The notes: a model not told the origin generated them from the letters alone. Shown: positions 34,886-44,791, numbered from the stretch's first letter. The stretch is 51,026 nucleotides of DNA from Chloroflexota bacterium (GCA_021779955.1 JAJXZS010000004.1:1-51026); one strand, 5' to 3'. Made by a program: numbers and translations.

Positions 34886-36091
34886 CTATTTCGCGCACAA
34901 CCCTTCCACGCGGTTGACGTAGGCTTCGCTTTCCTTCGCCCAGCTGTACTGCTCGTTGAACAGTCGAATGGACTTGGCCATCTTTTGCCTGTAAGCCTCG
35001 TCCTGATACAGTTTCAAGATGCAGCGGCAAAGGTCGTTCACATCTCCCGGCTCGAAATACTCCACAAGCCCATCCCCAAAATAGGCTGAAATGGCGGTAG
35101 TTCTCGCAACGATCGTTGGAATGCCCTCTACGGCATATTCCATCAGCTTGGTGGGCATGAGCGAATCGGTAAAAACATCGTTCCGGTAGGGGACAACCGC
35201 AACGTCCGCAGTTGCGATCAATCCGGGCAGCTTCTCCACCGGTTGCCCGCCGATGAATTCCACTCGGTCTTCCAGATCGAGTTCGTGGGTGATCCGTTTT
35301 AATTCGTTGAAGAATTGCCCTCCTCCCACCAGCTTGAGATGCAGGTTCGGGATTTGTCCGCGCAATTGTGCAACAGCTTTCAACGCCAGGTCCAATCCAT
35401 AGCGTTCGGGCATATCGCCGTGATAAAACAGCGTAAAGCGGGTGGGGTCCTTTTCTGCTCTTTCTTGTGCTGTAATCGGGTGGAACACCCGCGTGTCTGC
35501 CAGGTTCATCACCACGCTGCATTTTTCGGGCTTCACCCCGCGTTTGATAAGCGTTCGCCGCCAGTGCTCGGTAACCGTGATGACGTGGTGGGCAAACCGG
35601 CACGAGAGCTTCTCTTGCAGCAGCACCATTCGATGAGCAAACCCGTTCGCGCCGTTTTTTGAGCGCACGCTGAAAAATTCGGGCATCAGGTCGTGCAGAT
35701 CGATGATCACCCTTGCGCCAAGGATCTTTGGCACGATCGCGCTGAACACCAGGAAATCCGGCAAATTGTGAGTTTGCACGGCGTCGTAATGGCGCTTGAA
35801 ATGCAGGAACGTGACCTTGCCGAACGCCTGGAGAAAGAAGCGGATGTATTGGCTGAAAGTGCCTGAAAAATTCTTCTTCCTTCCCCAGCTCATCTTCACC
35901 CTGTAGATGTTCACCCCGTTGTGCTTCGCTGTCGCTTCTTCCACCTTAAGTCTCGGGCAAATGACATCCACTTCATGCCCACGGGCTACCAGCGCCTCGG
36001 CTTCGCGTTGGACTCTTGTCTCATAGTGCGGATAGGCGGCGTAGACAATCATGCAGTGATGCAATGGGCGAAACGAGGTCTGTGGGGTCAT
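34886..36091 (-). CDS. GT4-family glycosyltransferase
   Basis: A 401-residue GT-B enzyme with MIVYAAYPHYETRVQREAEA at the N-terminus, HDLMPEFF in the acceptor domain, and a C-terminal donor-sugar domain with FYHGDMPERYGLDLALKAVA, then LMEYAVEGIPTIVAR. It is predicted to add one sugar to the lipid-linked repeat unit. The ATG at 36091 follows AGGAAGGAAG by three bases; an ATG at 36133 overlaps the stop of the beta-helix gene (ATGA) and would add 14 residues, and is the alternative. Confidence 0.88.
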   Translation of the reverse strand: MTPQTSFRPLHHCMIVYAAYPHYETRVQREAEALVARGHEVDVICPRLKVEEATAKHNGVNIYRVKMSWGRKKNFSGTFSQYIRFFLQAFGKVTFLHFKRHYDAVQTHNLPDFLVFSAIVPKILGARVIIDLHDLMPEFFSVRSKNGANGFAHRMVLLQEKLSCRFAHHVITVTEHWRRTLIKRGVKPEKCSVVMNLADTRVFHPITAQERAEKDPTRFTLFYHGDMPERYGLDLALKAVAQLRGQIPNLHLKLVGGGQFFNELKRITHELDLEDRVEFIGGQPVEKLPGLIATADVAVVPYRNDVFTDSLMPTKLMEYAVEGIPTIVARTTAISAYFGDGLVEYFEPGDVNDLCRCILKLYQDEAYRQKMAKSIRLFNEQYSWAKESEAYVNRVEGLCAK

Positions 36092-36129
36092 GGACTTCCT
36101 TCCTGAATTTTTAAGTCTTGTTTGTCGAG

Positions 36130-38661
36130 TCATGGCACGCTTCTCATCATTTCAGTTGTGCTTGGCAGGCAGACGGGAGTAAACAATCGGTCCGGCCAGT
36201 CGTTTTGTGTTTCATCTGGAGCTAAATTGACCGGCACCTTGGAGAGCTCATAGCGCCCGATCTCGTAAGCGTCTCCACAGCGGATATCTTCCTCGCCAAA
36301 TAACGTCAACAGTCTCTTCAACGACTCAGGTAAATCTGTAGTTCCCGCGTTCACCAACACGGAACTCAAAGCTGTCGGTTCAAAGCTCGCGGACGCATCT
36401 TCGTATTGTGGATGTGCTGCAGGGTCATAATTCAGCAAATACGGGTCTGCCTGGATGCCGTGATCCTCCCAGGCTGTGCTTGAGCGGATCTGTGCGGCGG
36501 TTCTCAAGTGGGTGGCAGGTAAAAAGCTGCGGTACAACAAAATGTCCGAAGAATTCCCCCCCACACTCGTATCCCAGCCATTCTTATAATACAGGTTGTA
36601 ATCGATGGTCAGATTGCCATATTCGTTGACTGAATCGCTGAGCAGCTCGAAACCTGATAACCCGTTTCCTGCCACGACGTTGTTCACAAACTGGCTGTTC
36701 ACGCTTCCCCCATGATCGTCGCAGCTGCCCGTGCCTGTAGTTTTGAAACCGTAGAGAACGTTATTTGCTGCCACATTGTTATAAAACACGGCGTCCCCAT
36801 CCCGCCAAAGGCAGGCAAGCTTGAAGCCTGCGTCCGTGTTGTTGTATGCGATATTCCGGTAGACATGCACTCCGGTCGCATAATCGAGGTAGAAACCGTT
36901 GCCATCGCCCAACGTATTGATATGCCGTAGGATGGAAACAAAGCTCCATCCATACACGTTTCGGAATGTATTGCCGCTGATCAGCACATCTTTGAAAACG
37001 TGCGTAAAAGGCCGGTTGCTCCCGCCGATCTTCAAGCCTCCGCAGTCTGATGCTGCCTGGCAGGTCTTTTCGAAGACATTGTTGCGGATCAGGATCTCGC
37101 CCAACTTGATCTCATCCGGGCTCAAGTTGTAGTATGCATCCGAGTCGATGAGCGAGAGATGCATGTGCATCCCGTTTTGGCCGACGTTATAGACATGGTT
37201 GCCCTCGAAACGGATTTTATCCGGGAAAAAGATGCGCACGCCAACCGCACTTCGGTCGTGCGAGTTGAAACCAAGATCGTGAAATTCGTTTTCGCGAATC
37301 GTCAGGTTGCGAACGCCGGCGTAGCTAAAGGTGTCTGGCGAAGGCATATCCTGCCAGCCGAAACTGGAATCGAAACCTGTTGAATCCATGAACGCAATTT
37401 CGGAATTCTCGAGTTTAAAATCGTCGATCGCCAGGCTCTCATCAGTCCCCTGGACGTAATGATAGAGCAGCACCCCTTTGTTCGCATACTGCAGCACGCA
37501 ATTTTCGATCGCATTTCCGCGCGAAACGCTCGTACTGAACTTGTTCACAATCTGGTAGGCATTCTGGTTGTAAAGCTCGACCCTCAATCCGCTGAGCGTG
37601 ATATACGATCGATTCGACAGGTCGAATCCGTTGTCGTAACGCGAGATTTCCAGGTGCAGCTTCTCCGGGTTGATACCTTCAGCAGGCCACAAGTACAACT
37701 TTCCGCTCGAAACATCGAACCACCACTCATTGGGTTGGTCCAGCAGCGCGGGCGCGTTCTCGACGTAATACTTGCTTCCCCACCCCAACCCGGGTTCGCC
37801 GTCATTATCGGCTCTCCCATCGACAGTCACCATGCCTGCCTTTACATCGTGGCTGATAATCGTGTACCTGTACACATAGTGCGCGTGATGGGCATCCATC
37901 GCCACCAGCGTTGCGCCTGTAAGATCGCCAAACGATGTCAGGTTCCCTGCCTCGATTCCAGAAGGGCTGCTGTCATTGGCGTTATCGGTCAGGTCGTTGT
38001 AAGAACGGCTCGAAAGATCGCAGTCTGCATCCAGGTTCTTCGTCGGATCGCAGCGGGCAACTTCCCATCCACCATTCGCCATCCACCAGAACTCGTCGAA
38101 CTTCCATTCGGTATCCACCCGGTAATCGGGTTCGCGCGCCGGCATCAACCTCGAGATGATTGCTCCATTGTCATCGAGCCCGACGATGAATGCAGGCGCC
38201 TGGCTGAGCTTCCAACTCGAGAGATCGGTCACATAGATTTTACTTGGGTCGACGTTCTGCGTTAGTCCGATCGTATTCTCATTTAGCCGGGTCCATGCCA
38301 TGTTCGAGGAAGATACCGAGCCGCGCACGATCACGCTCCCGGCTCCGTCTTCTGCCGTATAGGAGATCGGCTGATCTGCAGTCCCGCTCGTCTTCGGCAT
38401 GATTTCCTCTCGGTACACCCCGGGCAAAATGTGGATGGTGTCACCGGGTTTGGCAACGGCTGCAGCAGCCCGGATGGTCCTGAACGCATCGTTCCAGCTC
38501 ATCCCTGATTGGCCGTCGCTGCCTGTTGCTGCGCTTACCCACAATCCCCCTCCGGTTTGCGGAGCCTCGACTTCGCCCCAGACCGGTAATACATTATGGA
38601 ACGCCGCCCCGAACAAAAATAAGCACAGGACGAACACCCTTCCCCAGCGAAGAAGCAGCAA
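36130..38661 (-). CDS. Secreted right-handed beta-helix protein
   Basis: An 843-residue exported protein. It opens with a signal peptide (RWGRVFVLCLFLFGAAFHNVLP), then ISYTAEDGAGS and GDTIHILPGVYREEI, the usual start of parallel beta-helix domains. Repeated N-x-F/V/I turns (IENCVLQYANKGVLLY, IRENEFHDLGF, FEGNHVYNVGQNGMHM, IRNNVFEKTC, ISGNTFRNVYGW, YRNIAYNNT, YNNVAANNVLYGF, VNNVVAGNGLSGF) form the helix. Such proteins are often polysaccharide lyases, hydrolases or epimerases acting on the exported glycan; no catalytic residues can be assigned by eye. The start is TTG (38661), five bases after the nucleotidyltransferase stop. Confidence 0.85.
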   Translation of the reverse strand: MLLLRWGRVFVLCLFLFGAAFHNVLPVWGEVEAPQTGGGLWVSAATGSDGQSGMSWNDAFRTIRAAAAVAKPGDTIHILPGVYREEIMPKTSGTADQPISYTAEDGAGSVIVRGSVSSSNMAWTRLNENTIGLTQNVDPSKIYVTDLSSWKLSQAPAFIVGLDDNGAIISRLMPAREPDYRVDTEWKFDEFWWMANGGWEVARCDPTKNLDADCDLSSRSYNDLTDNANDSSPSGIEAGNLTSFGDLTGATLVAMDAHHAHYVYRYTIISHDVKAGMVTVDGRADNDGEPGLGWGSKYYVENAPALLDQPNEWWFDVSSGKLYLWPAEGINPEKLHLEISRYDNGFDLSNRSYITLSGLRVELYNQNAYQIVNKFSTSVSRGNAIENCVLQYANKGVLLYHYVQGTDESLAIDDFKLENSEIAFMDSTGFDSSFGWQDMPSPDTFSYAGVRNLTIRENEFHDLGFNSHDRSAVGVRIFFPDKIRFEGNHVYNVGQNGMHMHLSLIDSDAYYNLSPDEIKLGEILIRNNVFEKTCQAASDCGGLKIGGSNRPFTHVFKDVLISGNTFRNVYGWSFVSILRHINTLGDGNGFYLDYATGVHVYRNIAYNNTDAGFKLACLWRDGDAVFYNNVAANNVLYGFKTTGTGSCDDHGGSVNSQFVNNVVAGNGLSGFELLSDSVNEYGNLTIDYNLYYKNGWDTSVGGNSSDILLYRSFLPATHLRTAAQIRSSTAWEDHGIQADPYLLNYDPAAHPQYEDASASFEPTALSSVLVNAGTTDLPESLKRLLTLFGEEDIRCGDAYEIGRYELSKVPVNLAPDETQNDWPDRLFTPVCLPSTTEMMRSVP

Positions 38662-38665
38662 TGAA

Positions 38666-39874
38666 TTATCCGTAGCAGTAAACCTTCCACATCCAGGTCA
38701 GCTTGTCCCGCAGATACTGCCGGTCTCCACCAGGCTCCAGTTTTCCCAGCGGTTTCATGGCGCTGCTGGCAGCCTGCAAAATGGCAGTGTAATCCCCGCC
38801 GCATTGGCTGCGAAAAACCAGCGGCACATTTGCGTAAACCACCTCGGAAAGGTCTCGTTCGCGAAAGAGCCCCACCGGGATGTGCCGTGCCCGCAAGCTT
38901 CGGTACACTTCGAGCATCTTTTCCCCGGTCGCTGTAAGCCACTTGCGTTTGCTTCTCACGGCGATTGCGCTCAAATACCGCTTGGGATAATTCTCATAAA
39001 CGCTGGCTTCGATCCCCAGGATTTCGCCCACAAGGGTTCGAAATACTCGATCGATCAGCGGAATAGCATCACTCCACAAATCTGCAGCCGGTTCGCTGTA
39101 CAGCCTCGGATCGGGCATCAACTTGTATTGGGTTGCCCGTCTGACCAACCCCGACAGCTTTTTGCCGTCGTCTTCGAGAAATCCAAGCCTCTCGCCCGCC
39201 AACCTTTCGAAGCGTCTTCCCCGTTCGGCGTACGAGTAATGATATTTTTCCCAGTTCAGCAGCAGCGCTTCTGCGCAGGCCAAAATGGTCTTGTTGTACC
39301 AGTAATACGAATCCCGGTTCTTGTTCGCCTTGCCGCCAGTTGATTCCATATTCATCATCGACTCGGCCATCCGGTTGAGCATCAGGTAGATACCGCTCAC
39401 CTTATCGATCTGAACCGGGTCGATTTCCGCGGACTTGGCCACAAAGTCCTCACCAAAAATCACCATTGACCCATACCGCGATTCATAAGTCGAAATCGAG
39501 ATGGGCTCCCTGCCGGTGACGAACGGTCCGGTCCGGTGTTTTTCGAGGAAATCCGGCCGCACCCAACGCAGACTTGTCTCCACCTTCAGTTCGTCGGTAA
39601 ACCTGCGCGATAGATCCTTGAAAAGCCCCCGGTATCCCGGAGAATATGTCACCACATCGATCTCGTAATCGCTGTAGAACTGATATCCCCCATCGATCAC
39701 TGCCACGCTGCCCTCCCCGCGCCCAAAACTGCCGCGCAGCAGAATCGCGATGGGCTCCATGTTCGAGCGCACGGCATCCACGATGCTCATCATGTGGTTC
39801 TCGATCAATCGTTCGAGCGCTACGTCATTTCGAGCCGTGAATTTACCCAAGTCGCTGCTCCATGAGTTCGTCAT
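38666..39874 (-). CDS. Nucleotidyltransferase-fold protein
   Basis: A protein of about 402 residues with a DNA-polymerase-beta-type core near its N-terminus: the glycine-serine motif LLRGSFGRGEG followed, after a spacer, by the acidic SDYEIDVV that would bind metal. The remainder is mostly helical and shows no family I recognise. It may transfer a nucleotide or phospho-sugar, or regulate the pathway. The start is ambiguous: ATG 39874 overlaps the upstream phosphodiesterase by 32 bases with no good ribosome-binding site; a TTG at 39850 has GGAG seven bases upstream. The overlap points to coupling with the phosphodiesterase. Confidence 0.7.
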   Translation of the reverse strand: MTNSWSSDLGKFTARNDVALERLIENHMMSIVDAVRSNMEPIAILLRGSFGRGEGSVAVIDGGYQFYSDYEIDVVTYSPGYRGLFKDLSRRFTDELKVETSLRWVRPDFLEKHRTGPFVTGREPISISTYESRYGSMVIFGEDFVAKSAEIDPVQIDKVSGIYLMLNRMAESMMNMESTGGKANKNRDSYYWYNKTILACAEALLLNWEKYHYSYAERGRRFERLAGERLGFLEDDGKKLSGLVRRATQYKLMPDPRLYSEPAADLWSDAIPLIDRVFRTLVGEILGIEASVYENYPKRYLSAIAVRSKRKWLTATGEKMLEVYRSLRARHIPVGLFRERDLSEVVYANVPLVFRSQCGGDYTAILQAASSAMKPLGKLEPGGDRQYLRDKLTWMWKVYCYG

Positions 39875-41081
39875 CTTCCATGTACCGCGCGGGTTTTCCT
39901 TCCGCCCAAAGCGATCGCCCATCGACGTAAGCCGGTACCGGCAGTTCCAGGCTGCTCAAAATCGTGGGCAGCACATCCACCAGCTCGACGTGGGAAGCCT
40001 CGATCAACGGCGTCTGGCTCAGGAAGACCCCGTCGGATTCCGCATGCTCAGGCAGATACCCGTGCATCGATTTTTGCGTCTTGCCGAATCCCCAAATCGT
40101 CTTTGTAAAAATCGCGGGGGTATCCAGGTAATAGACCAGATCGCCGTATCGATTGTCAGGCATCTTCAGGTGGTATTTCTCGAACTCCGCATCCCCCAGG
40201 ATGAACCCGCCTTCGATGGTACCCAGGATCTTCTCCACAGTTGCGCGTTCGCGATCATTTCTGAACCAGAATCGCGCATAGTTCGCTTCGATCAGGTGCA
40301 GGAACCGGTTGATGTTCGACCCCTGCTCCTTGAAAATCTTCTGGATATCGATCCGCTTCTCGACGCGGATGTGCCCGTGGTCGGAAAATACGAACACATC
40401 GAAATCTTTGACCCTCCGGCTGTACGCTTCGAATTGCTCTTCCACCAGCCGGTCCAGTCTCTTCATCAGTTCGATTGTCTCGGGAGCATCCTGCCCGTGA
40501 TGGTGCGAATAGCTATCCACACTTCCCAGGAAGAAATAGGTCCAGGGCTTGATTTCGCGGAACTCGTGCCCCTCGATTTGGGCAAATTCGTCTCCCGCGC
40601 CTTTGACCATCCCAACCACCTCGAAATCGGTCTTTTGCTCGCGCAGAATGTCGAAAACGGTCGGATATTGCTTCAAATATCCGGGCGTGTCCCAGCTCCG
40701 ATCTTCCACCACGTCGAAGCTCGACCAGTATTTAAGCGGCAAGTTGACCAATAATGGAACGCCAAACCAGGATGTGTTTTTCCTTCTGAATTGACGCGTG
40801 TACTTATGCAGAAAGTAGCGCGTCGGCAGCGTGTCCAGAAAGCCGAGATATCGAAACGGCTTCGTCCATTGGAAGGGCGAGGTTTCCGGCGCATAGCGCC
40901 ATACGAACCACTGCAGATGCTTGTCTGGATGTACTCCACTGTACATGCTTGGGTGACAGGTGACCGAATACCCCAGTTCTGTCGTCATCCGCCGTTGGTG
41001 GGCAAATGAATTGAGAAACGGCATGTACTGTAAGCTGCCGGGCTTGAGTGCATCGAAGAAGAAAGTCAATACAGGTTTCAT
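39843..41081 (-). CDS. Alkaline-phosphatase-superfamily phosphodiesterase-like protein
   Basis: A 412-residue protein with the metal-ligand scaffold of nucleotide pyrophosphatases/phosphodiesterases: FFFDAL (Asp10), the nucleophile region SVTCHPSMYSGVHP (Thr41), DSYSHHHG, FSDHGH and SMHGYLPEH. These together bind two metal ions and cleave phosphate esters. There is no signal peptide, so it is probably cytoplasmic or peripheral. Its locus suggests action on a nucleotide sugar, a lipid carrier or a phosphodiester in the glycan. The ATG has GGAAAG six bases upstream. Confidence 0.85.
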   Translation of the reverse strand: MKPVLTFFFDALKPGSLQYMPFLNSFAHQRRMTTELGYSVTCHPSMYSGVHPDKHLQWFVWRYAPETSPFQWTKPFRYLGFLDTLPTRYFLHKYTRQFRRKNTSWFGVPLLVNLPLKYWSSFDVVEDRSWDTPGYLKQYPTVFDILREQKTDFEVVGMVKGAGDEFAQIEGHEFREIKPWTYFFLGSVDSYSHHHGQDAPETIELMKRLDRLVEEQFEAYSRRVKDFDVFVFSDHGHIRVEKRIDIQKIFKEQGSNINRFLHLIEANYARFWFRNDRERATVEKILGTIEGGFILGDAEFEKYHLKMPDNRYGDLVYYLDTPAIFTKTIWGFGKTQKSMHGYLPEHAESDGVFLSQTPLIEASHVELVDVLPTILSSLELPVPAYVDGRSLWAEGKPARYMEDDELMEQRLG

Positions 41082-41094
41082 TCGCTTTCCTTTT

Positions 41095-42699
41095 TTAGAG
41101 TACCGGATTCCGCCTTGATCTCACAACCGCAAACACCTTCTGGAGTTGCGGGACCTTAAGCAGCTTCTGCTTCATCGTGCTCAGTACCACAAGGTCTGTA
41201 GGATCAAGCTTGAGCAGGTATACGCCGTACAGAAATATGACACAGAAGAGGATTGCTGCGATCGCGTCGAGCACGATCGATTCAGGATATACATAGTTGT
41301 GGAGCGCAAAGAAGAGCATCGCACTGATCTCCCCTGCAATCAACGGCTTGACGAAACTCAACTTGAACGGGTGGATCCTCAACGTCCACCACACCTCTGC
41401 CACCCGCAGAATATTGATCAGTATCACCGTCGCTCCCCCTGCAATCCCCGCTCCAACTACTCCAAATCGCGGAATGAGGAGCCAATCCAGGGCAATGCTC
41501 GACCCGAACAGGATGACCGTATTCATCAGCGTCAGGTCCGAGCGTCCTGACATGATCAGGATCGTGTTGCACGCCCCGGTGAATTCGTTGAACAACTGCG
41601 CAAATGCCAGCATCAACAACACACCGCCGCCCGAAGCCAGGGTTGGATCGAACACGCCCATGATCTCTTTCCCGTACAGCATGTACACCAAAAAAATCAT
41701 CAGCGCTGCCGTGAATCCCCACTTTGCTGTGGTCTTATATAGCACTTCCAGGTCGCTGATCCTTCTGCGGTGACTCAAATCTGAACTGTAAGGCGCAAGA
41801 ATTTGCTCCAATGATTGGCGCAATAGAGTCTCCAGGCCCGCCAGGCTCCAGGCTACTTTGTACAGGCTCACTCCCACGGCACTGGGCAGGAATCCCAGGA
41901 AGAAGATCTCCGTGCGCTCGTTCGCAAAATGCATCCACTCGGTCATCGAAAGCGGCACCGAAAACTTCAGCATGTGCGCGAGCGGATAGGGCTCTGCCTT
42001 GCGTTGATCCTTTGGGATCATCCTAACATAATAGAACAGCGCCAGCGATGTCCCCAGCAGGTACGAAGCAGCGTAGGCTGCTGCAGCCCCGTTTGCTCCC
42101 AACCCTACTTTGACCAGAATGATTCCCGCTACCAGCGCAATCGCCGGCTGCACGATGCCAACGATCGCCGTCCATCGCATCACCTTCAGCGCCCGTGTTG
42201 CTGCGAGCAGGGTGCTCTGCAATGCCATGAATGGGATACTGATCGCCAGGATTTGCAGCAGTTGTGTCAGTTCAGGTTTCTTGAACACCAAATTGGCAAT
42301 TGTGCTTGCGGCAAACGCCGTAGCCAAACCAAGCAGAATGCTGACAGGCACAACTACTTTGAACGCCGTCTTCACCACCTGGTGCGTGCCTGCGATACCG
42401 TTCGCGTTTGCTTCGATCGCACCGTAGCGAATGATCCCTTGCGGCAGCCCCGCGCTTGAGATCAAGCCGATGAACATGATGATGGCCAGCGCCAGCGTAA
42501 ATTGCCCGAAACTCTCCGCCCCCAGGAAGAAGATCAGGGCGAAGTTATAGATGTAAGTCAGCCCCCGGGTGCCTGCCGTTCCGATAAAGGCAATGCTGCC
42601 GCCCTTGGCTACATTGACGAGCTCTTTTGCCTGCTCTTCGCGGGCAGCTTTCTTACTGCGTTTGCGCGGTCCACCCGCCTGGGATCCTTGCTCTGCCAT
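41095..42699 (-). CDS. Wzx-type polysaccharide flippase
   Basis: A 534-residue membrane protein with about 14 predicted helices after a basic cytoplasmic N-terminus (GPRKRSKKAAREEQ). It belongs to the MOP exporter fold that moves undecaprenyl-linked repeat units to the outside, as in FAIIMFIGLISSAGLPQGII and the symmetric second half GGGVLLMLAFAQLFNEFTGA. Its neighbour is a polymerase-like gene. ATG has AAGG eight bases upstream. Confidence 0.9.
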   Translation of the reverse strand: MAEQGSQAGGPRKRSKKAAREEQAKELVNVAKGGSIAFIGTAGTRGLTYIYNFALIFFLGAESFGQFTLALAIIMFIGLISSAGLPQGIIRYGAIEANANGIAGTHQVVKTAFKVVVPVSILLGLATAFAASTIANLVFKKPELTQLLQILAISIPFMALQSTLLAATRALKVMRWTAIVGIVQPAIALVAGIILVKVGLGANGAAAAYAASYLLGTSLALFYYVRMIPKDQRKAEPYPLAHMLKFSVPLSMTEWMHFANERTEIFFLGFLPSAVGVSLYKVAWSLAGLETLLRQSLEQILAPYSSDLSHRRRISDLEVLYKTTAKWGFTAALMIFLVYMLYGKEIMGVFDPTLASGGGVLLMLAFAQLFNEFTGACNTILIMSGRSDLTLMNTVILFGSSIALDWLLIPRFGVVGAGIAGGATVILINILRVAEVWWTLRIHPFKLSFVKPLIAGEISAMLFFALHNYVYPESIVLDAIAAILFCVIFLYGVYLLKLDPTDLVVLSTMKQKLLKVPQLQKVFAVVRSRRNPVL

Positions 42700-42711
42700 G
42701 AAATATTGACC

Positions 42712-44094
42712 TTATTGAGTGATCGCCGCTTGGCCGGCATTTACAGCTTCGGCCTGGCGGATACGCGGGATCGCCAGGGTTGCAGCCACGATGGCGCACA
42801 ATGGATACATATCGAAAGAATCCAGCAGGATGTTGTCGGTCAAACGCATCACCATCACAATGGTGATCACGATCAGCACCGCCAGTGAAATCGTCCTGTC
42901 CAGGTTGACCTTACCCACCTTCAGCGTCTTGAACAATTCCGTCAGCCATTGGTAGTGCCAGAAAAGGAACACAACGAGTCCAAGAATACCCGTCTCAAGC
43001 AAAGCCGAAACGTAATCGTTGTGGATCATCACGGGGTAAAGGCCGCGGTAATCGCCAACCACGTATCTGCCAACCCCCAGCCCCGCTCCCAGGATAGGGT
43101 GGCTCCGAAAGATGACCAATGCCGCCTGCCAGTATTCCAGTCGTTGCGAAAAAGTACTGTCGCTCGAGCCCACCTGGTTGTCGAAAGAGATATCCGCAAA
43201 GCGCTGAGTGATCCCGGGCACCAGCAGAACAACCAGGATCAATGCCAGCGGAATGATGAAGATCAGCTTCTTGAACCGGATCATGCTCATCAGCATCACT
43301 GCAATAGCAAAACCGATCCAGCCTGAACGCCCATAACTGAAGAACAACCCTGCCAGGAATAGCACGGTTGCCGCCCCCCACAAGATTCGGTTGCGATTGC
43401 TCCTCGCGCTAAGGAAGAACACCAGGCATAAGGTTGAAACGATCGCCATATACACGCCGACGCCCGAGTTGCCAAGCCGCATCGTCTCGTCGTTGAAAAC
43501 AAAACCCGTTTTCCCTGCAGACATCAGCAGTCCGGTCACCGTCGGAATGATCTGCGCCGCGATCACCGCGCCGATTACCCATTTGACCTTGGTGATCGAA
43601 TCCAGCTTGTGGCTGAGCACCGCGTAGATCGAGAATGCGGTCAGCAGCCTCAGCGCGATCGTCACCCCGTCCATCAGATACCCCCCTGTGTTGATCAGTG
43701 ACACAACTCCGACGCCCATGTACAGCGCAAATCCGCCGATAGCCCTGAAACGTGAAAAATCGACCTTGTGGGTCATGAAGTAGAACGCTGCCCCGGCAAT
43801 GATCGCGATGCCCATCAGCCCATTGGGGTGGAACGGCGTTCCCCCACCCATGTAGTTGAACCTCAGCAATTGGTTTTGGATCAGCAGCGCAATGATGATC
43901 GCGATTTCGATCTTGAAGAACACCAGGTAAGCATAGATCAATCCGCAGATGCCAAATGCGAGATAGAGCGCGGGCACATACATGGCGCAAACCCCCAGCA
44001 CCATGCCGATAAAGAGCGGGATGGCCAGGAACAGCACCCTGGTCCGTAATTTCCGTGCTCCCCAGGCTAAAGTCGCTTTTTGGACGTAACTCAT
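42712..44094 (-). CDS. O-antigen ligase/polymerase-like membrane protein (Wzy-type)
   Basis: A 460-residue membrane protein with about 11-12 helices. The large extracytoplasmic loop and the segment SQRLEYWQAALVIFRSHPI, then LGAGLGVGRYVVGDYRG, with HNDYVSALLETGILGLVVF, match the Wzy_C/O-antigen ligase family. It polymerises repeat units or ligates finished glycan to an acceptor. The ATG at 44094 is preferred to an upstream TTG, with AGAGGA about ten bases before it. Confidence 0.9.
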   Translation of the reverse strand: MSYVQKATLAWGARKLRTRVLFLAIPLFIGMVLGVCAMYVPALYLAFGICGLIYAYLVFFKIEIAIIIALLIQNQLLRFNYMGGGTPFHPNGLMGIAIIAGAAFYFMTHKVDFSRFRAIGGFALYMGVGVVSLINTGGYLMDGVTIALRLLTAFSIYAVLSHKLDSITKVKWVIGAVIAAQIIPTVTGLLMSAGKTGFVFNDETMRLGNSGVGVYMAIVSTLCLVFFLSARSNRNRILWGAATVLFLAGLFFSYGRSGWIGFAIAVMLMSMIRFKKLIFIIPLALILVVLLVPGITQRFADISFDNQVGSSDSTFSQRLEYWQAALVIFRSHPILGAGLGVGRYVVGDYRGLYPVMIHNDYVSALLETGILGLVVFLFWHYQWLTELFKTLKVGKVNLDRTISLAVLIVITIVMVMRLTDNILLDSFDMYPLCAIVAATLAIPRIRQAEAVNAGQAAITQ

Positions 44095-44119
44095 CTGCGT
44101 CAGTCCTCTATTCAATCCC

Positions 44120-44791
44120 TTACCAGTTCTGGATGATCGCCTGAACCTTGGTGATGATCATGTCCACAGCCACGGTATTGTGCCCTCCTTCGGGCACGAT
44201 CACATCCGCATACTGCTTGCTCGGCTCAACAAACTGGATATGCATCGGGCGCACGCTCTCCATGTACTGCTTCACCACTGATTCGCGGGTCCGCGCTCTC
44301 TCCAGGATGTCCCGTTCCATGCGCCTGATAAAGCGGATGTCCGCATCTGTATCGACGAAGATCTTGATATCGAACAGATTGCGCAACTGTTCATCCGCAA
44401 GGATCAGGATCCCTTCAACAACCACCACTTTCCCAGGAGTCATGTGCACGTGCTCGTGCCTGCGGACGTGCTGCGAGAAATCGTAGATCGGAACGTCCAC
44501 GGCAAGACCCTGTTGAAGCTGCTTGATATGCTCGACGAGCAGGGGCGTATCCAGCGCATCGGGATGATCGTAATTGACCTTCGCCCGCTCATCCATCGAC
44601 ATGTGGCTGCGGTCCTTGTAGTACGAATCGTGCGTGATCACCGTCACATCCGTTGGTCCCAGCTTGTTGAAGATCTCCCGCACAACGGTCGTCTTCCCCG
44701 AACCGGTTCCCCCCGCCACCCCAACAATTACCGGAGCCTTGGCCTTATTCAAAGCGGCATCCACCGCTGCCGACTCAATCACTTCGCTCAT
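44120..44791 (-). CDS. udk: Uridine kinase
   Basis: A 223-residue enzyme that phosphorylates uridine (and cytidine) to the monophosphate using ATP or GTP. The P-loop is GVAGGTGSGKTTV, followed by ITHDSYYKD, VNYDHPDALDTPLL, YDFSQHVR, VVVEGILIL and RFIRRMERDI, as in Udk. Its place inside the polysaccharide locus may supply UMP for UDP-sugars. GAGGTGG lies nine bases before ATG. It overlaps the upstream glycosyltransferase by 17 bases. Confidence 0.93.
   Translation of the reverse strand: MSEVIESAAVDAALNKAKAPVIVGVAGGTGSGKTTVVREIFNKLGPTDVTVITHDSYYKDRSHMSMDERAKVNYDHPDALDTPLLVEHIKQLQQGLAVDVPIYDFSQHVRRHEHVHMTPGKVVVVEGILILADEQLRNLFDIKIFVDTDADIRFIRRMERDILERARTRESVVKQYMESVRPMHIQFVEPSKQYADVIVPEGGHNTVAVDMIITKVQAIIQNW

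Noticed and set aside
34857-35603. 248-residue minus-strand frame inside the glycosyltransferase
   Set aside because: It is out of frame with the GT4 motifs.
37459-38265. 268-residue plus-strand frame inside the beta-helix gene
   Set aside because: It is antisense to a protein with a clear signal peptide and repeat structure.
39750-40754. 334-residue plus-strand frame opposite the phosphodiesterase
   Set aside because: It is antisense to a gene with all metal-binding motifs of its family.
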